From Desulfobacterales bacterium (GTDB lineage Bacteria > Desulfobacterota > DSM-4660 > Desulfatiglandales > Desulfatiglandaceae): a stretch of DNA of 6,461 nt. The notes below the pieces were generated by a model. The model did no database searches, had not been told where the DNA came from, and saw nothing but the letters and a program-made list of their open reading frames with translations. The stretch spans positions 1 through 6,461 of the forward strand of contig JAKLQB010000293.1 of NCBI GenBank assembly GCA_022013615.1, written 5' to 3'. This document shows positions 1-6,358 of the stretch, one piece after another (within the stretch, counting starts at the first letter, position 1; each line of letters starts with the position of its first letter). The position numbers were made by a program, and so were the translations under genes.

Positions 1-1
1 C

Positions 2-196
2 TTTTTAACACTTAACGATCAGGATATCTTAACAGATGCCGGTCGCGTTTCAGCTCAACTGGCTAAAGAGCTTGCTGAAAGCGAATTTGAAAAATATCAG
101 ACCCGGCAACGCCAAATTGAGGCCGACACAGCAAATGAAGAACTGAACAGAACCGTCAAACGCATTTTGCAAAATGAACGGGAGGAAAACGAATAA
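2..196 (+). CDS. RhuM-family protein, C-terminal fragment (5' end outside window)
   Basis: An open frame runs from the window edge to a TAA at 194-196 and gives the last 64 residues of a protein whose start lies upstream. The segment LNDQDILTDAGRVSAQLAKE, followed by a charged helix rich in Glu, Gln and Arg, resembles the C-terminus of the virulence RhuM family: an 'L-N-x-x-D-I-L-x-x-A-G-x-[IV]-S' turn, then repeated 'A-x-x-[LE]-A-x-x-E-[FY]-x-K-[FY]' helices. RhuM was named from a Salmonella pathogenicity island, but relatives are common passengers within restriction-modification and BREX loci; their molecular role is not established. The tail is soluble and probably coiled-coil, with no membrane segment. 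The next gene begins 202 bases downstream, so co-transcription is uncertain. The family call is from recall of the conserved C-terminal pattern; the N-terminal domain cannot be inspected. Confidence 0.72.
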   Translation, partial: FLTLNDQDILTDAGRVSAQLAKELAESEFEKYQTRQRQIEADTANEELNRTVKRILQNEREENE

Positions 197-237
197 ACTA
201 ACAAACCGAAATTCAGATAACTGGCCCAAATATGCTC

Positions 238-279
238 ATTGGGCGCAGATCTTATGTAACAGGATGTAACTGCGCCAAT
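238..279. repeat. Inverted repeat enclosing an ATGTAAC direct repeat
   Basis: The left arm at 238-248 (ATTGGGCGCAG) pairs with the right arm at 270-279 (CTGCGCCAAT), leaving one bulged G. The loop of about 21 bases carries ATGTAAC at 254-260 and again at 264-270, a 10-base spacing close to one DNA turn. As RNA it could fold into a GC-rich hairpin; as DNA the repeat could be a two-site operator. No T-run follows the right arm, so it does not look like a standard intrinsic terminator for the RhuM gene. It lies about 120 bases before the KAP gene. Function is unknown. Confidence 0.45.
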
Positions 280-286
280 ACCTACA

Positions 287-300
287 GGGAGGCTTTTCCC
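287..300. repeat. Small GGGAG/TTCCC hairpin in the RhuM-KAP gap
   Basis: GGGAG at 287-291 faces TTCCC at 296-300 with a four-base loop, using one G-T pair. The following bases (AATAAACTATTATATTT) are AT-rich but not a T-run. It may act with the larger inverted repeat just upstream as a weak transcription end or mRNA structure, or it may be chance. From 301 to 380 the gap is AT-rich and could hold the KAP promoter, but no well-spaced -35/-10 pair was found. Confidence 0.25.
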
Positions 301-381
301 AATAAACTATTATATTTCAATTAGTTATTTATGTTTCGGCTTGTAATTCAGGCTCGAAAAGACTAATGCATATTTCATATT

Positions 382-386
382 AAGGA
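382..386 (+). promoter_or_regulatory. Ribosome binding site of the KAP NTPase gene
   Basis: AAGGA at 382-386 lies 12 bases before the ATG at 399, a slightly long but usable spacing. It supports the ATG at 399 as the start. Confidence 0.55.
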
Positions 387-398
387 AAAAGCTCAACA

Positions 399-2693
399 AT
401 GGAAAGTGGATCGGACATTCATAGATTTTCAGCGGATAGACCAATTAAACTTTTGGACGACGATTTATTAGGCCGAAGATCATTTTCTGAATCTCTGGCG
501 AAAGCCTTACAAACTTGGAAGGGTAGAGATAGCCTTGTCATTGCGTTATATGGTGTATGGGGTTGTGGAAAATCGTCTGTAAAAAACATGGCCATAGATG
601 CAATGCGACAATTCGGCTCTGGTTCTCTTGAGATCGTAGAATTTAATCCATGGCAATGGGCTGGACAAAAGGGCTTACTTGAGGCTTTTTTCAAGGAAGT
701 AGCAGTCGCACTTGGAAAAGCAGACAAAAGTAGGGCTGGCAAAAAACGTGCAAATAAATGGCGATTCTATGGGGCACTTCTAAAAACAGGTTCAACATTG
801 TTCTCAGGTTTGTCAACGGGTTTGCCTTGGCTCCTTTTAATTGTGAGTGCATTAGGGTTAGGAGCTTTTTTGTATGAAGCACATTGGTTCCAAACCTTAT
901 CAGCTATCATCCTCTTTATATGCCTTGTCGGTACCGGTTTATTTAAATGGGGTGGGAAACTTTCAGAGCAGCTTGCAAATTTGTTTTCATTTTATTCGGA
1001 AATGCAAACAAAAAGTCTGGAGGAAATAAAAAATGAATTGAAAAAAGAGATAGCAGATTTGGAAAACCCTGTTCTGGTTGTAATTGATGACATTGATAGG
1101 CTCTCAAAAGAAGAAACACGCTTGCTAATGCAACTTGTAAAAGCGAATGCTGATTTTCCCAATATCGTTTATTTGCTTATTTTTCAAAGAGATATCGTTG
1201 AAAAAAACCTTGAGTCTTCAAATCTTTCAGGGAAGGAATATTTAGAAAAAATAGTTCAAGTGCCATTTGATATTCCCCAAGCTGATCAGATCAAAATTGA
1301 GAGGGTTCTATTTTCTGGATTAGATAGAATATTGGAAGAGGACAAGAAGGTCCTTCAAAGGTTTGATCAAACAAGATGGGGCAATCTTTTCTTTGGTGGA
1401 CTTCGACCATATTTCAGAACATTACGAAATACTTACAGATTTCTATCAACTTTGTCATTTCATATAAGTCTCCTTAAGGGAGATATAGCGTTTGAAGTGA
1501 ACCCGATAGATATTATTGCTTTGGAAGTACTTCGATTATTCGAACCAAATGTCTATGCCGCTATTGCACAAAATAAAACGATACTGGCAAATATTTACCA
1601 ACGAGATGAACATCGTGAAGAAGCAAAGGATGCAGTGAATTCAATTATAGAGCGTGCTTCTGGTGAATATAAAGAATATGTTCAGGAAATTATAAAACAA
1701 GTTTTCCCTACAATTGAATGGGTTCTTGGCGGTTCAGGTTATGGAAGCGGGTTTTCTGAAAAATGGATCCAAGATTTGAGGGTTTGCCATCCAGATGTAT
1801 TTTCTAGATATTTTCAATTAACAATACCTGAGAGAGATTTATCACAATCAGAGTTAGAGGATATTATATCAAAATCTAAAGACAGAAAATTGTTGAGAGA
1901 CAAATTCCTTGCTCTCCAGGAAAGGGAATTAATTGATGTAGCTTTGAATAGGCTCGATCCCTATAAAGAAAAAATACCTATTAAAAACGCCTTGTCATTT
2001 GTAACAGCACTCCTCGATATGGCCGACAACTTACCAACAGATAAAGCCGGTTTTTTTGATATAGGCCCACACACTCATGCAAGTAGAATAGTCTACTGGT
2101 ATTTGAAACAAGAGTCAGATCCGGAAAAAAGAGGTAAGATATTGTATGACTCGCTATCAATGTCTGAAGGGCTATCACTTGGGGCATCCTTAATATTAAC
2201 AGAGGAGCAGAGACGGGAAAAGAAAAGAAATCCAGAAGATTATCTTGTCAGTGATAATCAATTAGAGAAGCTAAAAGAACTATTCGTATCAAAAGTGCAA
2301 CATTTAGCTACGGAGACTCCTCAATGGATGGTGGATAATCAAGATTTGGTGGGAATACTATATAGATGGCTAAGATGGGGTGATCCGAAAAAGGTGAAGA
2401 AATGGATAGATGAATTCACAAAGGTTGAAAATAATTTGCTTGTATTCCTGACCAGAATGACTAGGGAGGTAAAATCTCACGGATTAGGGGATCATGTCTA
2501 TCGTATAAGATATGAGATTGATTTGAAGAATGTTGAAGATTTCATCCCACTCGAAACTGTAATGCAGCGCCTATCCTCAATAAATGCAGATAAAGTTGAA
2601 GATGAAGAAAAGCGTGCTATTAAAGCCTTCGAAAAAGCTGTTCGATTAAGAGAAGAAGGTAAATCGGGAGATTTTCCTTTAGACGATGATTAA
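399..2693 (+). CDS. KAP-family P-loop NTPase, membrane-anchored
   Basis: This 764-residue protein has the hallmarks of the KAP NTPase family (named for Kidins220/ARMS and F-plasmid PifA). Near the N-terminus are an 'LLGRRSFSESLAKAL' lead-in and a Walker A site, GVWGCGKS, at residues 52-59. EFNPW at 81-85 matches the family's F-N-x-W motif. Walker B, LVVIDDIDRL, spans 226-235, followed by FQRD (262-265) and YLEKIVQVPF (281-290). Arg-rich GLRPYFRTLRNTYRF at 334-348 is a likely sensor-2 region. Two hydrophobic stretches, about 138-160 and 164-184, lie between Walker A and B. This is a known KAP arrangement that places the ATPase at the inner face of the membrane. Residues 365-764 are mostly charged, helical and unassigned, ending in an acidic tail. 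The gene is AT-rich (a sampled line at 1501-1560 has 23/60 G+C), unlike most of the methyltransferase gene downstream. Bacterial relatives include PifA, which aborts T7 infection, so phage defence is plausible. All nucleotide-binding residues are intact. The target is unknown. Confidence 0.88.
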   Translation: MESGSDIHRFSADRPIKLLDDDLLGRRSFSESLAKALQTWKGRDSLVIALYGVWGCGKSSVKNMAIDAMRQFGSGSLEIVEFNPWQWAGQKGLLEAFFKEVAVALGKADKSRAGKKRANKWRFYGALLKTGSTLFSGLSTGLPWLLLIVSALGLGAFLYEAHWFQTLSAIILFICLVGTGLFKWGGKLSEQLANLFSFYSEMQTKSLEEIKNELKKEIADLENPVLVVIDDIDRLSKEETRLLMQLVKANADFPNIVYLLIFQRDIVEKNLESSNLSGKEYLEKIVQVPFDIPQADQIKIERVLFSGLDRILEEDKKVLQRFDQTRWGNLFFGGLRPYFRTLRNTYRFLSTLSFHISLLKGDIAFEVNPIDIIALEVLRLFEPNVYAAIAQNKTILANIYQRDEHREEAKDAVNSIIERASGEYKEYVQEIIKQVFPTIEWVLGGSGYGSGFSEKWIQDLRVCHPDVFSRYFQLTIPERDLSQSELEDIISKSKDRKLLRDKFLALQERELIDVALNRLDPYKEKIPIKNALSFVTALLDMADNLPTDKAGFFDIGPHTHASRIVYWYLKQESDPEKRGKILYDSLSMSEGLSLGASLILTEEQRREKKRNPEDYLVSDNQLEKLKELFVSKVQHLATETPQWMVDNQDLVGILYRWLRWGDPKKVKKWIDEFTKVENNLLVFLTRMTREVKSHGLGDHVYRIRYEIDLKNVEDFIPLETVMQRLSSINADKVEDEEKRAIKAFEKAVRLREEGKSGDFPLDDD

Positions 2694-2796
2694 AAACTAC
2701 TTAGTTAAAAAATCCTATTAATGCACTGGTTGCTCGAAGTCTCGCGCCCGTGACCATATAGTTATTTACACATATAAAAATCAAAGGAAACCAAAA
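2694..2796. other. Intergenic gap between the KAP gene and the methyltransferase gene
   Basis: The 103-base gap is AT-rich except for a GC patch at about 2731-2755. TATAGT at 2757-2762 could be a -10 element, but the best upstream match, TTGCTC at 2730-2735, is 21 bases away, too far for a usual sigma-70 promoter. No terminator hairpin was seen after the KAP stop. The two genes could therefore share a transcript, but a separate promoter cannot be excluded. Confidence 0.4.
2784..2788 (+). promoter_or_regulatory. Ribosome binding site supporting the GTG start at 2797
   Basis: AAGGA at 2784-2788 lies 8 bases before GTG at 2797-2799, a near-ideal spacing. The protein begins MSTLSTELRNKLE, which fits the N-terminus expected for this methyltransferase group, so the GTG is preferred over later ATG codons. 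Confidence 0.7.
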
Positions 2797-5700
2797 GTGT
2801 CGACGCTTTCGACTGAATTAAGAAATAAGCTTGAGCGTACCGTTATCCAGGCGCGGGATGTAGCTGAAGCCGGAGCAAAAGCAGCGTTAGAGGCTCTTGC
2901 TGTGCATCATCATGAGCCTTATGGGCACATGTCTCCCGAGGAGCGCAAACTGCGGAACCATTTGCGTGCCAGGGCGCGGCAGTTGGGGGACAAACAGAAC
3001 CGGAAAGGTGAACTGGAAATCACCCATCTCGTATGGGAATGCGCCTATGAGCACTGGCATAGAATGCTATTTGCCCGCTTTCTGGCAGAAAATGATCTCC
3101 TCATCGAGCCATCGATGGGTGTTGCCATCAGCCTTGAGGAATGTGAGGAACTGGCAAAAAAAGAGGGAAAGGATCTTTGGTCGTTGGCCAGTGAGTTTGC
3201 GCAACGGATGCTGCCCCAAATTTTTCGGCAAAATGATCCTGTTCTTCGCGTGACTTTTGCCAGTGAGCATCGGCTGAGCCTGGAAAAGTTGCTCAATGAT
3301 CTGGAACCTGCGATTTTCACGGTAAGCGATTCACTGGGATGGGTTTATCAATTCTGGCAAAGTAAACGGAAAAAAGAGGTTAATCAATCGGGTAATAAAA
3401 TTGGAGCTGACGAACTGCCGGCGGTGACCCAACTTTTCACTGAGCCCTACATGGTGAGTTTCCTGCTTGATAATTCTCTGGGAGCCTGGTGGGCAGCGAG
3501 GCGATTGACTGAAGCCGATCTACAAAATGCAGAAACCGAAAATGAACTGCGCAGAAAAGCCTCCCTCCCCGGTGTGCCACTGGAATACCTGAGGTTTGTC
3601 AAGCTGGACAATGGCTTCTGGACACCTGCTGCCGGAACCTTTGAGCAATGGCCTGAGCATTTGGGTGAACTCAAGACCCTCGATCCTTGTTGTGGTTCAG
3701 GTCACTTTCTGGTTGCTGCCTTTCTGATGCTTGTGCCTATGCGCATGGAGTTGGAAGGTCTTTCCACCCTCGATGCTTGCGATGCCGTGTTGCGCCAAAA
3801 CCTTCACGGGTTGGAAATAGACAAGCGATGCGTCGAACTGGCCGTTTTTGCCCTTGCGCTTGCCGCTTGGGTTTATCCCGACGCAGGAGGCTTTCGTCCC
3901 CTGCCTGAACTGAATGTGGCGTGTTCCGGCCTTGCAATAAGCGCTAAGAAAGAAGAATGGCTCGCCCTGGCGGGAGACAACAAAAACGTGCGCATTGCAT
4001 TGGAGGAACTATACAAGCAGTTCAAGGATGCACCGCTACTGGGTAGCCTGATCAATCCGAACATTGGCCTCGCTAAAGGATCACTTTTTGAACTCAAGTG
4101 GGAAGAGGTTGGGCCCCTACTGGCCAAGGCTCTGTCAGTTGAGAAAGATGATGAAAAGAATGAAATGGGGGTTGTGGCTCGTGGTGTTGTAAAGGCCGCA
4201 AAACTGTTAATCAATAAATATGAACTCGTCATCACAAATGTACCTTATCTATCCCGGATAAAACAAACAGAGGAACTAAAGAAGTTTTGCGATATCCATT
4301 ATGCCGAAGCAAAAAACGACCTTGCCAATGTATTCTTAGAAAGATGCTTAAGTTTCAACCCAACGAGATGCGTCACTCAGCTTGTAATGCCTCAAAATTG
4401 GCTGTTTTTGGCCAAATATAAAAAACAGCGAGAATCATTACTTAGGGCAAGTAAGTTCAACTTGTTAGCCCGACTCGGACCCGGTGCTTTCGAGACCATT
4501 AGTGGTGAAGTGGTAAATGTGATTTTGTTTACTACCACAAAAGAAAAACGAAAACCGGCAAGTAGTTTTTCTGGCTTTAATGTCAGCAACACCAGATCCG
4601 TATCAGAAAAAGCTAATGCACTCAGAGATTATCGATTAAATATCATAAATCAGGAACAACAGACCAGAAACGCAGATTCGGCAATTGTGTTAACAGAAAA
4701 CTCCATCAAGGGACGAATAGGCGACATCGCTGACAGTTATCATGGCATAACAACAACAGACCTGCCTAGATTTTCCAGATGTGTGTGGGAGAATATTAGG
4801 TGGAGTAAGGACTGGATTTTACAACAAGGCACAGTAGGTTCTAGTTGCCTATTTGGAGGGAAAGAGGCTGTTCTTCTGTGGGAAAATGGGACAGGAGGGA
4901 TTAAGCAACTTAGAGATGCTGGTGCAACGGTTGTCATTACTGGATTAGATGCATGGGGCCGTATCGGCATTGTTGTAAACCGAATGAATTTAGGAGTAAC
5001 CCTCTATTTGGGAGACTCTTTTGATACCGGTGTTGCAGTATTAGTGCCTCGTGATAAAATTCACTTACCTGCTCTTTGGTCGTTTTGTTCATGTCCTGAT
5101 TTCGCTAAAACAATAAAGACTTTTAATGATTCCATGGTGGTGGAGTACGTTTACCTTCCAAAAGTCCCATTTGACCTGGACTACTGGACAAAAGTCGCAG
5201 AGGGAAAATACCCTCACGGTCTGCCCAAACCGTATTCCGATGATCCGACCCAGTGGATTTTCCATGGCTACCCCGCGCAGAACTCCAAACCACTTCAGGT
5301 GGCTGTTGCGCGGCTGTTGGGTTACCGCTGGCCTGCTGAATTGGATGGTAATATGGCGCTTTCTGACGAAGCCCGCGCCTGTGTTAACCAATCGGAAGCC
5401 CTGCTTCCATGGGCTGATGAGGATGGTATCGTCTGCACACAATCGATTCGGGGGGAAGAACCTGCTGTTACCCGTCTCCAGGAACTCTTAGCTGCGGCCC
5501 AAAGATCCGACTGGTCTCCAGCCAAGGAACAGGAACTAATCCTTGCAACAGGAACCAATGCCTCTAACCTCGATGACTGGCTACGTGACCATTTTTTCGA
5601 GCAACACTGCAAATTATTTCATCATCGCCCTTTCATCTGGCACATCTGGGACGGCCGCAGGCGAGACGGGTTTCATGCGCTTGTAAATTACCACAAACTG

Positions 5701-6174
5701 GCAGAAGGGAATGGAAAAGGCCGACAACTGCTGGAAAGCCTTACCTATAGCTATCTTGGTGACTGGATTACGCGGCAAAAGGAGGGAGTTAAGCTAGGCG
5801 AGGGAGGCGCTGAAGACCGCTTGGCAGCAGCGTTAGAGCTTCAAAAACGTCTAATCGCAATTATTGAAGGTGAACCACCTTTTGACATCTTTGTGCGCTG
5901 GAAACCAATTGAGGAACAGCCCATTGGTTGGGAACCTGATATTAATGACGGGGTTCGTTTGAATATTCGTCCCTTCATGGCCCAGGATATTCCAGGCGGA
6001 AGGAAAGGAGCAGGTATCCTGCGGTGGAAGTCTAACATAAAGTGGAATAAGGACCGTGGGAAAGACGTTGCCTCTGCTCCGTGGTTTCCGCTATTTAAGG
6101 GTGATCGGATCAATGATATCCATCTGAGCATAAACGATAAACAAAAGGCACGGAAGGAGAAAAAACAAACTTGA
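2797..6174 (+). CDS. Large PglX-like (Eco57I-type) adenine-specific DNA methyltransferase
   Basis: The 1125-residue product is in the size range of BREX PglX proteins. A helical N-terminal region leads to LGWVYQFWQSKRKKE (180-194) and TQLFTEPYMVSFLLDNSLG (211-229), both typical just ahead of the PglX catalytic core. The SAM-binding motif I is DPCCGSGHF (296-304), and the acidic motif II is HGLEID (337-342). Catalytic motif IV reads NVPY (481-484) in place of the usual NPPY. QLVMPQNWLFLAKYKKQRE (528-546) and HGITTTDLPRFSR (649-661) match further core and recognition-region motifs. HHRPFIWHIWDG (942-953) and DGVRLNIRPF (1051-1060) are C-terminal signatures of the group. The family transfers methyl groups from SAM to adenine N6; in BREX this marks host DNA while PglX also takes part in phage exclusion. 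No nuclease motif was recognised. The central third is AT-rich compared with both ends. A type IIG or DISARM-associated methyltransferase is a less likely alternative. The pglX symbol is withheld because the BREX subtype is not established. Confidence 0.85.
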   Translation: MSTLSTELRNKLERTVIQARDVAEAGAKAALEALAVHHHEPYGHMSPEERKLRNHLRARARQLGDKQNRKGELEITHLVWECAYEHWHRMLFARFLAENDLLIEPSMGVAISLEECEELAKKEGKDLWSLASEFAQRMLPQIFRQNDPVLRVTFASEHRLSLEKLLNDLEPAIFTVSDSLGWVYQFWQSKRKKEVNQSGNKIGADELPAVTQLFTEPYMVSFLLDNSLGAWWAARRLTEADLQNAETENELRRKASLPGVPLEYLRFVKLDNGFWTPAAGTFEQWPEHLGELKTLDPCCGSGHFLVAAFLMLVPMRMELEGLSTLDACDAVLRQNLHGLEIDKRCVELAVFALALAAWVYPDAGGFRPLPELNVACSGLAISAKKEEWLALAGDNKNVRIALEELYKQFKDAPLLGSLINPNIGLAKGSLFELKWEEVGPLLAKALSVEKDDEKNEMGVVARGVVKAAKLLINKYELVITNVPYLSRIKQTEELKKFCDIHYAEAKNDLANVFLERCLSFNPTRCVTQLVMPQNWLFLAKYKKQRESLLRASKFNLLARLGPGAFETISGEVVNVILFTTTKEKRKPASSFSGFNVSNTRSVSEKANALRDYRLNIINQEQQTRNADSAIVLTENSIKGRIGDIADSYHGITTTDLPRFSRCVWENIRWSKDWILQQGTVGSSCLFGGKEAVLLWENGTGGIKQLRDAGATVVITGLDAWGRIGIVVNRMNLGVTLYLGDSFDTGVAVLVPRDKIHLPALWSFCSCPDFAKTIKTFNDSMVVEYVYLPKVPFDLDYWTKVAEGKYPHGLPKPYSDDPTQWIFHGYPAQNSKPLQVAVARLLGYRWPAELDGNMALSDEARACVNQSEALLPWADEDGIVCTQSIRGEEPAVTRLQELLAAAQRSDWSPAKEQELILATGTNASNLDDWLRDHFFEQHCKLFHHRPFIWHIWDGRRRDGFHALVNYHKLAEGNGKGRQLLESLTYSYLGDWITRQKEGVKLGEGGAEDRLAAALELQKRLIAIIEGEPPFDIFVRWKPIEEQPIGWEPDINDGVRLNIRPFMAQDIPGGRKGAGILRWKSNIKWNKDRGKDVASAPWFPLFKGDRINDIHLSINDKQKARKEKKQT

Positions 6175-6227
6175 AGGCATATGACGCCCAGGCGCTGCAC
6201 CAAAAACTAAAGGAAATCCCGGATTAG
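6171..6227 (+). other. Possible 18-codon ORF overlapping the methyltransferase stop (TTGA)
   Basis: A TTG at 6171-6173 overlaps the TGA stop at 6172-6174, a geometry typical of translational coupling. AAGGAG at 6154-6159 lies 11 bases before it. The frame encodes 18 residues (LKAYDAQALHQKLKEIPD, with the first read as Met) and ends at TAG 6225-6227. It could be a coupled leader peptide, the remains of a gene that once followed directly in the operon, or chance. The good Shine-Dalgarno match is the main argument for it. The product matches nothing recognised. Confidence 0.25.
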
Positions 6228-6266
6228 ACGGAGATTAGACGGACTTTAGCAGGACTTTTAGACCGA
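6222..6266 (+). repeat. Degenerate 11-bp direct-repeat array (GATTAGACGGA)
   Basis: GATTAGACGGA occurs twice in perfect tandem at 6222-6232 and 6233-6243. It is followed by CTTTAGCAGGA at 6244-6254 (7 of 11 matches) and CTTTTAGACCGA at 6255-6266 (8 of 11 after removing one T). The TTAG cores start at 6224, 6235, 6246 and 6258, so they fall on one face of the helix. A further copy, GATAGACGGA, lies at 6320-6329. The layout resembles a multi-site operator or iteron set. It sits in the gap before the PglZ-like gene. Confidence 0.6.
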
Positions 6267-6300
6267 TAATTATATAACTATTTTAAATAAAAAGAAAAAG
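6267..6300 (+). promoter_or_regulatory. AT-rich stretch, possible promoter region for the PglZ-like gene
   Basis: The stretch is almost all A and T and contains TATATAAC (6271-6278) and TTTTAAATA (6281-6289), either of which could serve as a -10 or UP-type element. No well-spaced -35 hexamer is apparent. Its place between the repeat array and the palindrome, 60-90 bases before the next start codon, is the main support. Some other sigma-factor dependence or mere AT-rich spacer is possible. Confidence 0.3.
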
Positions 6301-6301
6301 T

Positions 6302-6314
6302 AAGCATGATGCTT
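6302..6314. promoter_or_regulatory. 13-bp palindrome AAGCAT-G-ATGCTT, possible operator
   Basis: The two six-base arms are perfect inverted repeats around a single G. It lies 45 bases before the ATG at 6359 and just before the fifth GATAGACGGA copy. The arms are too short for a terminator and no continuous T-run follows, so a binding site for a dimeric repressor is a reasonable guess. Confidence 0.3.
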
Positions 6315-6319
6315 TTCGA

Positions 6320-6329
6320 GATAGACGGA
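6320..6329 (+). repeat. Outlying copy of the 11-bp repeat (GATAGACGGA)
   Basis: This differs from GATTAGACGGA by loss of one T. Its TAGAC core starts at 6322, 63 bases (about six helical turns) after the TAGAC core of the last array member at 6259, and 37 bases before the ATG at 6359. The phase suits DNA looping between operator sites, but that is inference. Confidence 0.45.
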
Positions 6330-6358
6330 TATTCATCAAAAAGCGAGTATTATTTTAT

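Noticed and set aside
287..300. Rho-independent terminator after the RhuM gene
   Set aside because: The stem is only five pairs with one G-T, and it is followed by AATAAACTA rather than a run of T.
419..742. Minus-strand ORF of 107 codons opposite the KAP gene start
   Set aside because: It lies wholly within the KAP coding region, covering the Walker A codons on the other strand. It shows no recognisable domain and an implausible residue mix.
2730..2762. Sigma-70 promoter TTGCTC...TATAGT before the methyltransferase
   Set aside because: The spacing is 21 bases and the -35 match is weak, so it is not called as a promoter.
3873..4235. Minus-strand ORF of 120 codons inside the methyltransferase gene
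   Set aside because: It is a Ser-rich, low-complexity translation opposite a well-supported coding frame. No ribosome binding site or family pattern supports it.
5126..5491. Plus-strand ORF of 121 codons in another frame of the methyltransferase
   Set aside because: It sits within the intact main frame with no frameshift, and its translation matches no known family.
5841..6203. Minus-strand ORF of 120 codons at the methyltransferase 3' end
   Set aside because: It covers the conserved C-terminal DGVRLNIRPF region on the opposite strand. It is most likely an antisense shadow.
6222..6266. CRISPR array
   Set aside because: The repeat unit is 11 bp and directly tandem with no spacers, so it does not have CRISPR architecture.
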